A stretch of 45,103 nucleotides of DNA from Frigidibacter sp. SD6-1 (GCF_030143255.1 NZ_JARJNR010000015.1:1-45103), one strand, 5' to 3'. Shown: positions 25,525 to 34,692, counted from the first letter of the stretch. The notes: generated by a model not told the origin, from the sequence alone. Translations and numbers: made by a program.

Positions 25525-26093
25525 TGGTCGTCCTGAACAAGATCTACACCAAGACCGGCGACAAGGGCGAAACTGCGCTCGGCAACGGCGCGCGGGTCGC
25601 GAAACATTCGGCGCGCGTCTCGGCCTATGGCACGGTCGACGAGGTGAATGCCACGGTGGGCCTTGCCCGCCTGCATGCGGCCGGGACCGAGATGGACGCA
25701 GGCCTTGCCCGCATCCAGAACGACCTTTTCGACCTCGGCGCCGACCTCTGCCGTCCCGAGATGACCAAGGACGCGGAGGCGGGCTATCCGGTCCTGCGCA
25801 TGCTGCCCGGCCAGTCTGAGCGGTTGGAGCGAGAGATCGACGCGATGAACGCGCCGCTTGCCCCTCTGCGCAGCTTCATCCTGCCGGGCGGCACGCCGCT
25901 TGCCGCGTATCTGCACCTCTGCCGTACGGTCAGCCGTCGGGCCGAAAGGCTGGCGGTCGAACTGGCCGAGAGCGAAGAAGTCAATCCCGCCGCGATCACC
26001 TATCTGAACCGGCTGTCGGACTGGTTCTTCGTGGCGGCCCGGGTCGCGAACGGCGGCACGGATGTGCTCTGGGTGCCGGGCGCCCACCGCTAG
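25524..26093 (+). CDS. cob(I)alamin adenosyltransferase, PduO-type
   Basis: A 189-residue ATP:corrinoid adenosyltransferase. The N-terminal IYTKTGDKGETALGNGARV binds ATP. KHSARVSAYGTVDEVNATVGL is the family signature. FILPGGTPLAAYLHLCRTVSRRAE and YLNRLSDWFFVAARV are the C-terminal helices with the Arg residues of the active site. It makes adenosylcobalamin. In an organism with the ethylmalonyl-CoA pathway (see mcd), this cofactor serves ethylmalonyl-CoA and methylmalonyl-CoA mutases. It overlaps the preceding gene by one base. Confidence 0.94.
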   Translation: MVVLNKIYTKTGDKGETALGNGARVAKHSARVSAYGTVDEVNATVGLARLHAAGTEMDAGLARIQNDLFDLGADLCRPEMTKDAEAGYPVLRMLPGQSERLEREIDAMNAPLAPLRSFILPGGTPLAAYLHLCRTVSRRAERLAVELAESEEVNPAAITYLNRLSDWFFVAARVANGGTDVLWVPGAHR

Positions 26094-26232
26094 ACCGCTC
26101 CTCGCGCCCTTGCGTGCGCTCCTCGCGAAGAAAGGCCGCGAGCGCAGGGTGAGCGGCTCGGCTCAACCGCTGTCCGTCGCTAACAGGCCAAAACGTGGCG
26201 TCCCAGCGTCAACTCCTGTCGATTTTGCACTG

Positions 26233-26258
26233 TCCTAGGCGTTGCAGACTCGCTAGGA
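26233..26258. promoter_or_regulatory. inverted repeat upstream of etfBA
   Basis: TCCTAG (26233-26238) and CTAGGA (26253-26258) are inverted arms about two helical turns apart centre to centre, 60 bases before the etfB start. ttgcac at 26225 could be a -35 element, with the repeat over or just after the promoter. This may be an operator; no regulator family is assigned. Confidence 0.3.
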
Positions 26259-26318
26259 ACCGGACGGGAGTTATTCAGCCGCCCGCAAGGGTGGCCTGTC
26301 TTGAGGAGATACACGCCG

Positions 26319-27080
26319 ATGAAGGTCCTCGTGCCTGTGAAGCGCGTGATCGACTATAACGTGAAGGTCCGCGTGAAGGCGGACGGATCGGGGGTCGATC
26401 TCGCCAACGTCAAAATGTCGATGAACCCGTTCGACGAGATCGCCGTGGAAGAGGCGATCCGGCTGAAGGAAAAGGGCATCGCGACCGAGATCGTCGTGGT
26501 TTCCATCGGCGTGAAGCAGGCGCAGGAAACGCTGCGGACCGCACTTGCCATGGGAGCCGACCGCGCGATCCTGATCGAGGCTGCTGCCGACGTGCATACC
26601 GACATCGAACCGCTCGCGGTCGCGAAGCTGCTTGCGGGCGTGGTGAAGGAAGAGGCTCCGGGCATCGTTCTTTGCGGCAAGCAGGCGATCGACAATGACA
26701 TGAACGCCACCGGCCAGATGCTGGCCGCACTTCTGGGCTGGGCGCAGGCAACCTTCATTTCGGAACTGGCGATCGAGGGCGACAAGGCCACAGTGACCCG
26801 CGAGGTCGATGGCGGCCTGCAGTCGATCTCGGTCAAGCTGCCGGCGATCGTCTCGGTCGACCTGCGCCTGAACGAACCGCGCTATGCCTCGCTGCCGAAC
26901 ATCATGAAGGCGAAGGCGAAACCCTTGGCCACCAAGACGCCCGCCGACTACGGCGTTGACGTCGCCCCCCGCCTCTCGGTCGTCAAGACGACCGAGCCCG
27001 CGGGCCGCAAGGCGGGCGTCAAGGTCGGCTCGGTCGACGAGCTGATCGCGAAACTCAAAGACGAAGCGGGGGTGATCTGA
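26319..27080 (+). CDS. etfB: electron transfer flavoprotein, beta subunit
   Basis: A 253-residue ETF beta subunit. [19 protein letters not shown] is the usual N-terminus, the AMP-binding region includes [22 protein letters not shown], and [28 protein letters not shown] is the ETF beta signature. With EtfA it accepts electrons from acyl-CoA dehydrogenases and passes them to ETF-ubiquinone oxidoreductase. Start 26319 was chosen over an in-frame TTG at 26301 because gaggag lies about 10 bases upstream. The next gene, etfA, starts one base after its stop. Confidence 0.96.
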   Translation: MKVLVPVKRVIDYNVKVRVKADGSGVDLANVKMSMNPFDEIAVEEAIRLKEKGIATEIVVVSIGVKQAQETLRTALAMGADRAILIEAAADVHTDIEPLAVAKLLAGVVKEEAPGIVLCGKQAIDNDMNATGQMLAALLGWAQATFISELAIEGDKATVTREVDGGLQSISVKLPAIVSVDLRLNEPRYASLPNIMKAKAKPLATKTPADYGVDVAPRLSVVKTTEPAGRKAGVKVGSVDELIAKLKDEAGVI

Positions 27081-27081
27081 G

Positions 27082-28008
27082 ATGGCCGTTCTTCTGATTG
27101 CCGATGTGAATGACGGGCATCTTGCAACCGACGCGGTCGCCAAGACCCTGACCGCCGTCAAGGCCCTGGGCGATGTGCATGTGCTGGTCGCGGGCACGGG
27201 CGGCGATGCCGCCGCCGCCGATGCGGCCAAGCTTGCGGGCGTCTCGAAGGTGCTGTTCGCGGACGACAAGTCGCTTTGCCACGGCATGGCGGAGCCGACC
27301 GCAGCGCTGGTCGCAGGTCTGGCGGGTGGCTACAGCCATATCGTCGGCGCGTCGACCGCCTTCAACAAGAACGTGCTGCCGCGCGTGGCAGCACTTCTGG
27401 ATGTGATGGTCATCTCGGACGTGACCGCCGTGATCGACGCCGACACGTTCGAACGCCCGATCTATGCGGGTAACGCGATCCAGACGGTGAAATCCTCCGA
27501 CAAGGTCAAGGTCGCCTCGATCCGCACCGCTTCGTTCGACGCGGCCGGGCAGGGCGGCTCGGCTTCGGTCGAGAAGATCGGCGCCGCTGCCGATCCGGGC
27601 CTGTCGTCCTGGGTCGAAGACCGTGTCGCGGCCTCCGACCGGCCGGAACTGACGTCGGCCAAGGTGGTGGTCTCTGGCGGCCGTGGCGTCGGCTCGAAGG
27701 AAAGCTTCGACCTGATCGAGGCGCTCGCCGACAAGCTCGGCGCAGCTGTCGGTGCCAGCCGCGCGGCGGTCGACAGCGGCTATGCCCCGAACGACTGGCA
27801 GGTCGGCCAGACCGGCAAGGTCGTGGCGCCGGATCTCTATGTCGCGGTCGGCATCTCGGGCGCGATCCAGCATCTTGCGGGGATGAAGGATTCGAAAGTC
27901 ATCGTCGCGATCAACAAGGATGAAGAGGCGCCGATCTTCCAGGTCGCCGATTACGGTCTTGTCGCCGACCTCTTCGCCGCCGTGCCGGAATTGACCGGCA
28001 AGCTCTGA
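27082..28008 (+). CDS. etfA: electron transfer flavoprotein, alpha subunit
   Basis: A 308-residue ETF alpha subunit. The N-terminal domain starts [14 protein letters not shown]. The C-terminal FAD domain contains [35 protein letters not shown] with the flavin-contacting Arg, [22 protein letters not shown], and [19 protein letters not shown]. It is in an operon with etfB. A 14-base tandem duplication covers the stop codon (27992-28019); the first copy ends the gene at 28008, so the second is outside the protein. Confidence 0.96.
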   Translation: MAVLLIADVNDGHLATDAVAKTLTAVKALGDVHVLVAGTGGDAAAADAAKLAGVSKVLFADDKSLCHGMAEPTAALVAGLAGGYSHIVGASTAFNKNVLPRVAALLDVMVISDVTAVIDADTFERPIYAGNAIQTVKSSDKVKVASIRTASFDAAGQGGSASVEKIGAAADPGLSSWVEDRVAASDRPELTSAKVVVSGGRGVGSKESFDLIEALADKLGAAVGASRAAVDSGYAPNDWQVGQTGKVVAPDLYVAVGISGAIQHLAGMKDSKVIVAINKDEEAPIFQVADYGLVADLFAAVPELTGKL

Positions 28009-28019
28009 CCGGCAAGCTC
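27992..28019 (+). repeat. 14-bp tandem duplication across the etfA stop codon
   Basis: tgaccggcaagctc is present twice in direct tandem (27992-28005 and 28006-28019), followed by a third partial tgaccg. The second unit begins with the TGA stop. A simple slippage duplication is the likely origin. Confidence 0.85.
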
Positions 28020-28051
28020 TGACCGTCAGAGCGACCCCGGACGATCAGGAG

Positions 28052-28075
28052 AGGCCCGCCACCGGCGGGCCTTTT
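28052..28075 (+). terminator. intrinsic terminator of etfBA
   Basis: aggcccgcc (28052-28060), loop acc, and ggcgggcct (28064-28072) form a perfect 9-bp stem followed by tttcc. It lies 44 bases after the etfA stop and before the 3' end of the convergent gene. Confidence 0.85.
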
Positions 28076-28079
28076 CCTT

Positions 28080-28913
28080 TCAGCGCCCTTTCAGATGCCG
28101 GGCGATGACCGGCGTCAGCGCCTCGGTCACTTCCTCATGGACCTTTGGCCCGGGCAGTTCCGCCGCCGAGGGCGCGTCGAGCGGCGCGAAGACCATGCCG
28201 AGCGTCCCGGCCGAGCGTGCCGCCGCGCTCGGTGCGACGCGGACGAAGTCGGTGGCGAAGGGGCGGACGGTCTCAATCATCTTCTCGTCAATCAGCAGGG
28301 GCTCCGGCCCCAGCTCATCCCCCGGCCGACCGGCCGCGCGATGATCGCCGATCGCCAGAAGCACGGTCTTGGTCGTCATCTTCTGAAGGAACAGCCGCAT
28401 GCGCGCCACCCAGGCCGCCTTCAGCTCGGTCTCGACCAGCCCGAACTTTTCCGGCGCCACGCGCTTCAACGTCAGGAGCATGTGACGAGTGAAGTGAAAC
28501 TCGTTGAAATCGACCTCGCCGAAGATGGTCTTCATCAGCGCCGAGGCGCGCAGGAAGCGGTCGTTGCGGCGGGGATGGACGGCATAGAAGCGGTTCGACA
28601 TGTTCTGCGCGCCAAGGATCTGGATCACCGCGACCCGCGCCTGATTGGCCGCGTCGATGATCGCCGGTTCGTTCAGGAAGACATCCGCGCCCGCGTTCAT
28701 GTAGCCGAAATTCACCATCGGCAGGCCGAGTGCCGCCTCTGCCAGCGCCGGATAGGGGTCGCGCACATATTTTCCGTAGGTTTCCGACCCGCCAAGGAAG
28801 GCGCAATAGCGCCCCTCCAGCTTGCGCCTCGGTCCACGGAACAGAAGCTTTGACGCGCCATAGCGGCATGGAAGATAGTCGAGCGCCCCCGCGCCCGGAA
28901 ATTCATAGGCCAT
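28080..28913 (-). CDS. DUF6473-like protein
   Basis: A 277-residue protein starting MAYEFPGAGALDYLPCRYG. It has the features I associate with the rhodobacterial DUF6473 family: KLLFRGPRRKLEG, FLGGSETYGKYV, QILGAQNMSNRFY followed by AVHPRRNDRFLRAS, and DFNEFHFTRHML. GGSETYGKY resembles the GDS-type nucleophile region of SGNH hydrolases, so a hydrolase or sulfotransferase-like enzyme acting on envelope glycans is conceivable but unproved. A start 12 bases upstream (MVGS, 28925) is also possible; the chosen one has ggtggga before it. Not part of an evident operon. Confidence 0.75.
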   Translation of the reverse strand: MAYEFPGAGALDYLPCRYGASKLLFRGPRRKLEGRYCAFLGGSETYGKYVRDPYPALAEAALGLPMVNFGYMNAGADVFLNEPAIIDAANQARVAVIQILGAQNMSNRFYAVHPRRNDRFLRASALMKTIFGEVDFNEFHFTRHMLLTLKRVAPEKFGLVETELKAAWVARMRLFLQKMTTKTVLLAIGDHRAAGRPGDELGPEPLLIDEKMIETVRPFATDFVRVAPSAAARSAGTLGMVFAPLDAPSAAELPGPKVHEEVTEALTPVIARHLKGR

Positions 28914-29067
28914 TGATCCCACCATCAGTTCCGATTCACCCAAGGCCAAGGGTTGCACGGAAGGCATTGCCAAATGCCTAATGCGAAAGGGGCCTGCCGC
29001 CGGTAAGGCTTGCGCAGGCCGGGGCGCGGTGCATAAGGTCGCGCGGACAAGCGGGAAAGGACGGCAG

Positions 29068-29943
29068 ATGGCGATCCAGTCGGTGGGTATCGTGGGCGCG
29101 GGCCAGATGGGCAACGGTATTGCCCATGTCTTCGCGGCGGCGGGCTACGATGTCCTGATGACCGATGTGAGCCAGGAGGCGCTCGACAAGGCCATCGCCA
29201 CGATCACGAAGAACTTCGACCGCCAGATTTCCCGTGGCAAGTTGGCGGAGGCCGACAAGGTTGCTGCCCTCGGTCGCATAAGCACGACGCTCAGGCTCGC
29301 CGACCTCGGCCAGACCGATCTGGTGATCGAGGCCGCGACCGAACGCGAGATGGTCAAGCAGGCGATCTTCGAGGATCTGGTCCCGCATCTGAAGCCCGAG
29401 ACGATCCTGACCTCGAACACCTCGTCCATCTCGATCACAAGGCTCGCCTCGCGCACCGACCGGCCGGAAAAGTTCATGGGGTTCCATTTCATGAACCCGG
29501 TGCCGGTGATGCAGCTTGTCGAGCTGATCCGCGGCATCGCGACGGACGAGCCGACCTACAAGGCGCTGGTCGAAGTGGTGGAGCGGCTGGGCAAGACCGC
29601 GGCAAGTGCGGAGGATTTCCCGGCCTTCATCGTCAACCGGATCCTGATGCCGATGATCAACGAGGCGGTCTATACGCTTTACGAGGGGGTCGGCTCGGTG
29701 AAGTCGATCGACCAGTCGCTGAAGCTCGGCGCCAACCATCCGATGGGGCCGCTGGAACTGGCCGATTTCATCGGGCTGGATACGTGCCTTGCGATCATGA
29801 ACGTCCTGCACGAGGGGCTGGCGGACACCAAGTACCGGCCCTGTCCGCTTCTGACGAAATATGTCGAGGCGGGCTGGCTCGGCCGCAAGACCCAGCGGGG
29901 GTTCTACGACTATCGGGGAGAAGTGCCGGTGCCGACGCGGTGA
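29068..29943 (+). CDS. 3-hydroxybutyryl-CoA dehydrogenase
   Basis: A 291-residue NAD(P)-dependent dehydrogenase interconverting acetoacetyl-CoA and 3-hydroxybutyryl-CoA. The Rossmann motif is GAGQMG (10-15). GFHFMNPVPVMQLVELI holds the catalytic His, and the paired Glu is in DLVIEAATE. The C-terminal domain has FIVNRILMPMINEA and ANHPMGPLELADFIGLD. Start 29068 has aaagga upstream. It fits acyl-CoA metabolism with etfBA nearby and mcd further on; PHB turnover or the ethylmalonyl-CoA pathway could use it. Confidence 0.95.
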   Translation: MAIQSVGIVGAGQMGNGIAHVFAAAGYDVLMTDVSQEALDKAIATITKNFDRQISRGKLAEADKVAALGRISTTLRLADLGQTDLVIEAATEREMVKQAIFEDLVPHLKPETILTSNTSSISITRLASRTDRPEKFMGFHFMNPVPVMQLVELIRGIATDEPTYKALVEVVERLGKTAASAEDFPAFIVNRILMPMINEAVYTLYEGVGSVKSIDQSLKLGANHPMGPLELADFIGLDTCLAIMNVLHEGLADTKYRPCPLLTKYVEAGWLGRKTQRGFYDYRGEVPVPTR

Positions 29944-29957
29944 CCTCCGCGCGAAGG

Positions 29958-30010
29958 CTGGGGGCTGTCTGCCCCCAGACCCCCGAGGATATTTGATCCA
30001 CAGTGAAAGC
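29958..30010 (+). repeat. G-rich hairpin repeat, copy 1
   Basis: The hairpin ctgggggc/gcccccag (29958-29965 and 29971-29978) is followed by gacccccgaggatattt and a gtgaaag tail. It is the same composite as at 37413-37500 and 42207-42258, and it faces copy 2 (30015-30061), which is inverted. It lies just after the 3-hydroxybutyryl-CoA dehydrogenase stop and may act as its terminator. Confidence 0.8.
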
Positions 30011-30014
30011 GTAT

Positions 30015-30061
30015 CTTCATTCTGGCCGCAGTATCCCGGGGGTTCGGGGGCTGGCCCCCGA
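30015..30061 (-). repeat. G-rich hairpin repeat, copy 2 (inverted)
   Basis: Read on the minus strand this is cgggggc-gcccccg, then acccccgggatact, a ggccag block and atgaag, matching the order of elements in copies 1 and 4. It forms a convergent pair with copy 1, and lies just beyond the 3' end of the acyltransferase gene. Each gene of the convergent pair thus has its own copy in its own sense. Confidence 0.78.
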
Positions 30062-30067
30062 TAGCCG

Positions 30068-30931
30068 TCACCTGCCGAGGCTAAGCGTATGTTCCCTGAG
30101 CCATGCGAGGAACCCCCGCGGGTTGCCTTCCCAGTCCTTCAGCACCGTCGCCGGGATCGGCTCGCCGATCACCGGGCGCTGCGGCTTGAAAAGCGCGCGC
30201 TTGATCTCGTGCAGCAGCAGGCCCTGCCGGATCGTGTCGGACAGTTTGTTGGCGATCAGAAAGGCGCGGCTGTTCTGGCCGGGGAAAAAGATGGGAAGGA
30301 TGGTCGCACCGGTCGACCGGACGATCTTGTGGGTGAAGACGTTCCATTCGCTTTCGACCGCCGGGCCCCACCAGCCGTCCGACATCGCCACCTTGCCGGC
30401 CGGGAACAGGATCACCACGCCCCCCGCCTTCAGGTGCTTCATCGTATCGTCGCGCATGACCAGGCCAAGCTCGCGGGCGTTTTCCTCATGCGGGAAGGGC
30501 ACGGGGATCATGAACTCCTCGACTTCCGGAATGCCGGTCAGCAGCGAGCGGGTGAGGATCTTGAAATCCGACCGCACGCGGTTGACCATCTCGGCCATGA
30601 TCATCCCGTCGACAAGGCCCGACGGGTGGTTCGCCACGACGACGACCGGACCGGTCTTCGGGATACGCGCGATTTCCTCGGGCGGGGTCAGGATATCGAT
30701 CCCCATATGGCGGATCGCCTTCGGCCAGAAGGGAGAGCCGACGGGAGCGCCGGATTTCTCGAACGACCGGATCAGGCGGATGAGCGTAACCTTGCCCGTC
30801 AGCCATTCGATGGCGCGAATCGCACCGGCCTTGAACGGGTTGGAAAAGGTGCCCGCATAGGACAGGCGCCGCATCTCGTAGCGCTTGTTCTTCGGCGCCG
30901 GGGCGGGCCGGGTTTCGGTTGCGCTCACCAT
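30068..30931 (-). CDS. lysophospholipid acyltransferase-family protein
   Basis: A 287-residue PlsC-like acyltransferase. The catalytic block is VVVVANHPSGLVDG, with His102 and Asp108, i.e. H-X5-D, the variant seen in a branch of this family instead of the usual H-X4-D. LFPAGKVAMSDGWWG is the glycerophosphate-binding P-x-G block, and IFFPGQNSRAFLIA follows. The N-terminal basic segment may lie against the membrane. It transfers an acyl chain to a lysolipid or to an ornithine-lipid type acceptor; the exact acceptor is unknown. It is followed at 19 bases by the ptsH-containing operon reading in the same direction, upstream of it. Confidence 0.88.
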   Translation of the reverse strand: MVSATETRPAPAPKNKRYEMRRLSYAGTFSNPFKAGAIRAIEWLTGKVTLIRLIRSFEKSGAPVGSPFWPKAIRHMGIDILTPPEEIARIPKTGPVVVVANHPSGLVDGMIMAEMVNRVRSDFKILTRSLLTGIPEVEEFMIPVPFPHEENARELGLVMRDDTMKHLKAGGVVILFPAGKVAMSDGWWGPAVESEWNVFTHKIVRSTGATILPIFFPGQNSRAFLIANKLSDTIRQGLLLHEIKRALFKPQRPVIGEPIPATVLKDWEGNPRGFLAWLREHTLSLGR

Positions 30932-30950
30932 GCGCGCACCCCGGTCATGG

Positions 30951-31220
30951 TCAACGCTCCTCGCCGAAGCGGTTGGCGACGAGTGCGCGCAGCGCTTCGA
31001 GGAGCTTTTCCGCCTCCGGACCGCTGGTCACCACGCTGATCTGGGTCCCGCGCGAGGCGGCGAGCATCAGAAGCCCCATGATCGAATCGCCTGACACGCT
31101 CATCCCGTCCTTCTCGACGGTCGCGGCGGCATCATGCGCCTCGACCACTTCGACGAATTTCGCCGAGGCGCGGGCATGAAGCCCCTTTTCGTTCACGATA
31201 TCGAGGAGAATGGGGGTCAT
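30951..31220 (-). CDS. ptsH: phosphocarrier protein HPr (NPr-type)
   Basis: An 89-residue HPr protein. Phosphorylatable His15 is in EKGLHARASAKF, and Ser46 in SGDSIMGLLML is the site used by HPr kinase, whose gene is in the same operon. ATG 31220 overlaps the EIIA stop by 4 bases. Alphaproteobacterial HPr of this locus works in the nitrogen/regulatory PTS, passing phosphate from EI-Ntr to EIIA proteins. No EI or sugar permease gene is nearby, so the role is regulatory. Confidence 0.96.
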   Translation of the reverse strand: MTPILLDIVNEKGLHARASAKFVEVVEAHDAAATVEKDGMSVSGDSIMGLLMLAASRGTQISVVTSGPEAEKLLEALRALVANRFGEER

Positions 31221-31618
31221 TGGCTGCCCTGCCCGGAACCGACGTAACTGTTGATGTACTTCCTGCCGGCGTCCAGCGCCGAGGCAACCGCATCCGGCAC
31301 CGGCAGCGCGCGGGATTTCGCCAGCTTGATCAGCATCGGCAGGTTGGCGCCGTAGATGATCTGGCGATCTTGCGACACGCAGGCCTTGAGCGACAGGTTC
31401 GACGGCGATCCGCCGAACATGTCGGTCACCACCACCACGCCATCGCCCTCGTCGACGGCATCGGCGGCGGCCATGATCTCGGCCTGCTTTCCGGCCCGGT
31501 CGTGATCTTCCTCAATGGCAATCGCGCGGATGCCCCGCTGGGGCCCCACCACATGTTCGACGGCGGAAAGATATTCCTTCGCCAGCCCGCCATGCGCGAC
31601 GATCACGATCCCGATCAA
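31217..31618 (-). CDS. PTS EIIA component, mannose type
   Basis: A 133-residue EIIA of the mannose (ManX/AgaF) fold. The phosphorylation site is His9 in [21 protein letters not shown] is the conserved loop, and [15 protein letters not shown] is the C-terminal block. No EIIB, EIIC or EIID gene accompanies it, so it probably regulates rather than transports. It overlaps rapZ upstream and ptsH downstream by 4 bases each, marking one operon. Confidence 0.94.
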   Translation of the reverse strand: MIGIVIVAHGGLAKEYLSAVEHVVGPQRGIRAIAIEEDHDRAGKQAEIMAAADAVDEGDGVVVVTDMFGGSPSNLSLKACVSQDRQIIYGANLPMLIKLAKSRALPVPDAVASALDAGRKYINSYVGSGQGSQ

Positions 31619-32541
31619 GCCCCGCCACCTGCCATTCGTCTGGGCGAACCACCCGTCCGCCGTTCCAGTTCACGATGCCTTATAGACACCTGCCAGCCAG
31701 CGGCTGCAAGCGCCTTGGCCACCCGTTCCGCCATCATCACCGACCGGTGCTGACCACCGGTGCAGCCGAAGCCGACGGCGAGGTGGCTCTTGCCCTCATC
31801 CACCTGCGCAGGCAACAGGAAAAGCAGAAGGTCGCGGGTTTTTTCAAAGAACGTTGGGTAAAGCGGGTCATTGGCCACGAAGTCCGCAACGCGGTCATCG
31901 CGCCCGTCAAGCGGGCGCAGCGCCGCCTCCCAATGCGGGTTTTTCAGGAACCGGCAGTCGAACATCATGTCGAGCCCGCGCGGCACGCCGCGCTTGTAGG
32001 AAAAGGAATGGATCGAGACCGCCAGCCGTTCCGCCGCGCCCGCATCGACCCAGCGCGCGATTTCGGCCTTCAGGTCGTGCGGCGACATGTCGGTCGTGTC
32101 GATCAGGATATCGGCGCGCGCGCGGATCGGTGTCAGCAGCTCGATCTCGCGCTCGACCGCATCCTCTGGCGTCGGGGCGAGCACGAACGGATGGCGCCTG
32201 CGCGTCTCGGAATAGCGGCGCAGAAGCTCGCTCGGGTCGCAGTCGAGGAACATCAGTTCGGCATCGACCTCGGGCCGTTCGGTCAGATCGTCGATCAGGT
32301 CGATGAGCGCCGCGACCGAGAAGTCACGGTTCCTCACATCGATGCCAAGCGCAACCGGCCGCCCGATGGGAGGGCCGTCGAAAAGCCGCGGCACGAGGCT
32401 GAGCGGCAGGTTGTCGATCGGTTCGTGGCCCAGGTCTTCCAGCGCCCGGATCGCCGTGCCCCGGCCCGCACCGGACGGGCCCGTCACCATCATCAGCCGG
32501 TGGCGGTTGTTCGCGGTCGGGGCCTGGTCCTTGCCCGTCAT
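31615..32541 (-). CDS. rapZ: RapZ-family RNase adapter / nucleotide-binding protein
   Basis: A 308-residue protein. The C-terminal domain has [34 protein letters not shown] and [17 protein letters not shown], the RapZ hallmarks. The N-terminal P-loop is GPSGAGRGT (21-29): Arg27 and Gly28 stand in place of the Walker Lys and Ser/Thr. [11 protein letters not shown] follows. In E. coli, RapZ guides RNase E to GlmZ and senses glucosamine-6-phosphate; in alphaproteobacteria the role is less clear. It sits between hprK and EIIA in the operon. Confidence 0.95.
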   Translation of the reverse strand: MTGKDQAPTANNRHRLMMVTGPSGAGRGTAIRALEDLGHEPIDNLPLSLVPRLFDGPPIGRPVALGIDVRNRDFSVAALIDLIDDLTERPEVDAELMFLDCDPSELLRRYSETRRRHPFVLAPTPEDAVEREIELLTPIRARADILIDTTDMSPHDLKAEIARWVDAGAAERLAVSIHSFSYKRGVPRGLDMMFDCRFLKNPHWEAALRPLDGRDDRVADFVANDPLYPTFFEKTRDLLLFLLPAQVDEGKSHLAVGFGCTGGQHRSVMMAERVAKALAAAGWQVSIRHRELERRTGGSPRRMAGGGA

Positions 32542-32560
32542 CTGGGCGGTCCTCCGATAG

Positions 32561-32989
32561 CTAGTCCAGACGTTCCGACCTCAGCACATGCAGGATGGCC
32601 GCTGGAAAATGCGCTCCCTCGATCCGATGAAGGCAAGGGATGGAGATGCCAAGATAGGTGCGGACATGGCGCGGGGGAAGGCGCTCGCGTTCATCTATCG
32701 AAAGATCGACGGTGAGTGTGACCGGTATGCGGCCTGCCGCTTCGGCTGCGAATATCCCCGCGCCGCGAATCTCGATCCGGCCGCTGATCGTTGCGGGCGC
32801 CGCGGCATGGAGGAGGCCGGAGCGGACCGACAGAAGTGTCTGGTCATCGGCGACCAGTGTGCAACCGAAGGCCATCAGCTGCAGCGCCAGCGCCGACTTG
32901 CCCGAACCGGAAGGACCTGCGATCACCACTGCCCGCCGCTGCCAGGCAACGGTCGTGGCGTGGATGATCTCAGAACGGCTGTCCGTCAC
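32561..32989 (-). CDS. hprK: HPr kinase/phosphorylase, short form
   Basis: A 142-residue protein matching only the C-terminal catalytic domain of HprK. Walker A is [10 protein letters not shown] with Lys31, followed by [18 protein letters not shown], where the Asp pair and capping region are. The N-terminal domain of Gram-positive HprK is absent, as is usual in alphaproteobacteria. The start is GTG 32989, overlapping the chvG stop in gtga. An open frame continues upstream over chvG but has no HprK features. It should phosphorylate HPr on Ser46. Confidence 0.93.
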   Translation of the reverse strand: MTDSRSEIIHATTVAWQRRAVVIAGPSGSGKSALALQLMAFGCTLVADDQTLLSVRSGLLHAAAPATISGRIEIRGAGIFAAEAAGRIPVTLTVDLSIDERERLPPRHVRTYLGISIPCLHRIEGAHFPAAILHVLRSERLD

Positions 32990-34692
32990 ACCGGCAGGCC
33001 GACGACGAAACGGGCGCCGAGCGGTTCGGACGTGATGTCGGCATCGGTGGGCCGGATGTTCTCGGCCCAGATCACGCCGCCGTGCGCCTCGACGATCTGC
33101 TTGGAGATCGCGAGGCCAAGGCCGGAATGTTCGCCGAACTGGCCGGGCGGGCGTTCGGAATAGAAACGCTTGAAGATCTTGGTCAGCGCCTGATCGGGGA
33201 TGCCGGGGCCGGTATCTTCGACCACGACCAGCACGCGCCCCTCGCGCTGCCGCGCCCAGATGCGCACCGCGTCGCCTTCCGTGCAAAAGGAAATGGCATT
33301 GGTGATCAGGTTGACGAAGACCTGCGCCAGCCGCGCCTCGAGCCCGGTGATGGTGATCGGTTCGGCGGGAAGATCGGCGATGAACTCGACGCCCTTCGAC
33401 CGTGCCTCCTGACCCAGATAATCGCTGAGGTTGGTCAGCATCTTCAGAAGGTTGAATGCCTCTTCCTCTTCCTTCACCAGTTCGCTGTCGAGCCGCGAGG
33501 CGTTGGAAATATCGCTGACCAGCCGGTCGAGGCGGCGGACGTCATGGTCGATCACGTCAAGAAGCTTGTCGCGCTGATCCTCCCGTTTGGCCACGCGCAG
33601 CGTGCCGACGGCGGACCGCAGTGAGGCGAGCGGGTTCTTGATCTCGTGCGCCACGTCGGCGGCGAACTGTTCGTTCGCCTCGATCCGTTCGTACAAAGCC
33701 GAAACCATCCCGCGCATCGCGCCCGAAAGCCGCCCGATCTCGTCTGGCCTTGCGGTCAGGTCGGGGATGCGAACGCGGTTGGGCGAGATCTTGCGGGCGT
33801 TCTTGTCGCGCCCGATCTCGGCCGCCGCCGCGAGGTCCGACAGCGGGTTGGCAATGGTCGAGGCCAGAACCAGCGACAGGCCGACCGAGACGATGATCGC
33901 CACGACGAACATCTGCAGCACCTGCTCGCGCTCGACCCGGACCAGCTGGTTTATCTCGCCCGCGAAAGAGGTGACGGCGGCAACGCCCACCACGCTGCCG
34001 TTCTGGCGGATCGGCGTCGCCACGGTGAAGGTCGCGTCACCCAATTCATCCTTTCCGGTATGGGCTTGGGTCGCGCCGGCCAGGGCCGCGTCAACCAGCC
34101 CCGCCGCAAGTTTCTCGGGATGGCGGGTCACGTCATGGCTGTCGCCGGGGCCGAGCAGCGCCTCGATCGTGTCCCACACGCGATTGAGGATGTCGGTGAT
34201 GATGGTCGACCGATTGTCGCGCTGCAGACCGCTGATCAGCTCCTGCTCGGGTCGGGCCATGCCGACCGACGAGGTCACGAGCTGCCCGGTCGCATCGTAG
34301 ATGAAAAGCTCCACGCCCTCAGGCAGCTCGATGCCGCCGGTGGTCGCCACCACGTCGATCCCGTCGCCAGTGACGAAATTCACCGGACCTGCTGTATCGA
34401 GCTGCGCCTCGAACACATCGGCGATCAGCTGCGCCTCGGCGACCAGGCCGGCTTCGCGCTGCAGGACAAGGCTGTTGCGGAACGGGTTGAGGTAAAGGAC
34501 ACCGGCAACCAGCACGACCATCGCCATGAGGTTGAACGTAATGATCTTGCGGGCCAACGGCGAGCGGTTGAGCGAGATGATGCCTCGCCGTTCCCGCCCT
34601 TCCCTCAGCTCGGAATCGACGACCCCTTCAGGTCCGACCCAATCCTCGCCGAGTACGACGTCTGCCCTGTCAGAGGTCCTGCCACCCACCAC
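32986..34692 (-). CDS. chvG: sensor histidine kinase ChvG
   Basis: A 568-residue membrane sensor kinase. One helix (about 50-70), a periplasmic domain of roughly 200 residues with LFIYDATGQLV, a second helix (FVVAIIVSVGLSLVLAS), HAMP with NPLSDLAAAAE, then the kinase. The H-box FAADVAHEIKNPLASLRSA holds the phosphorylated His; N-box NLITNAISFC, and G-boxes VEDTGPGIPD and GLGLAISKQIVEAHGG follow. ChvG/ExoS senses acid and envelope signals; in rhizobia the periplasmic ExoR inhibits it. It is followed directly by hprK and preceded by chvI, 16 bases upstream. Confidence 0.95.
   Translation of the reverse strand: MVGGRTSDRADVVLGEDWVGPEGVVDSELREGRERRGIISLNRSPLARKIITFNLMAMVVLVAGVLYLNPFRNSLVLQREAGLVAEAQLIADVFEAQLDTAGPVNFVTGDGIDVVATTGGIELPEGVELFIYDATGQLVTSSVGMARPEQELISGLQRDNRSTIITDILNRVWDTIEALLGPGDSHDVTRHPEKLAAGLVDAALAGATQAHTGKDELGDATFTVATPIRQNGSVVGVAAVTSFAGEINQLVRVEREQVLQMFVVAIIVSVGLSLVLASTIANPLSDLAAAAEIGRDKNARKISPNRVRIPDLTARPDEIGRLSGAMRGMVSALYERIEANEQFAADVAHEIKNPLASLRSAVGTLRVAKREDQRDKLLDVIDHDVRRLDRLVSDISNASRLDSELVKEEEEAFNLLKMLTNLSDYLGQEARSKGVEFIADLPAEPITITGLEARLAQVFVNLITNAISFCTEGDAVRIWARQREGRVLVVVEDTGPGIPDQALTKIFKRFYSERPPGQFGEHSGLGLAISKQIVEAHGGVIWAENIRPTDADITSEPLGARFVVGLPV

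Noticed and set aside
26094-26318. Possible small RNA or gene before etfB
   Set aside because: GC-rich imperfect repeats (ctcgcg/cgcgag) but no stable tRNA-like or ncRNA fold; only the inverted repeat at 26233-26258 is kept.
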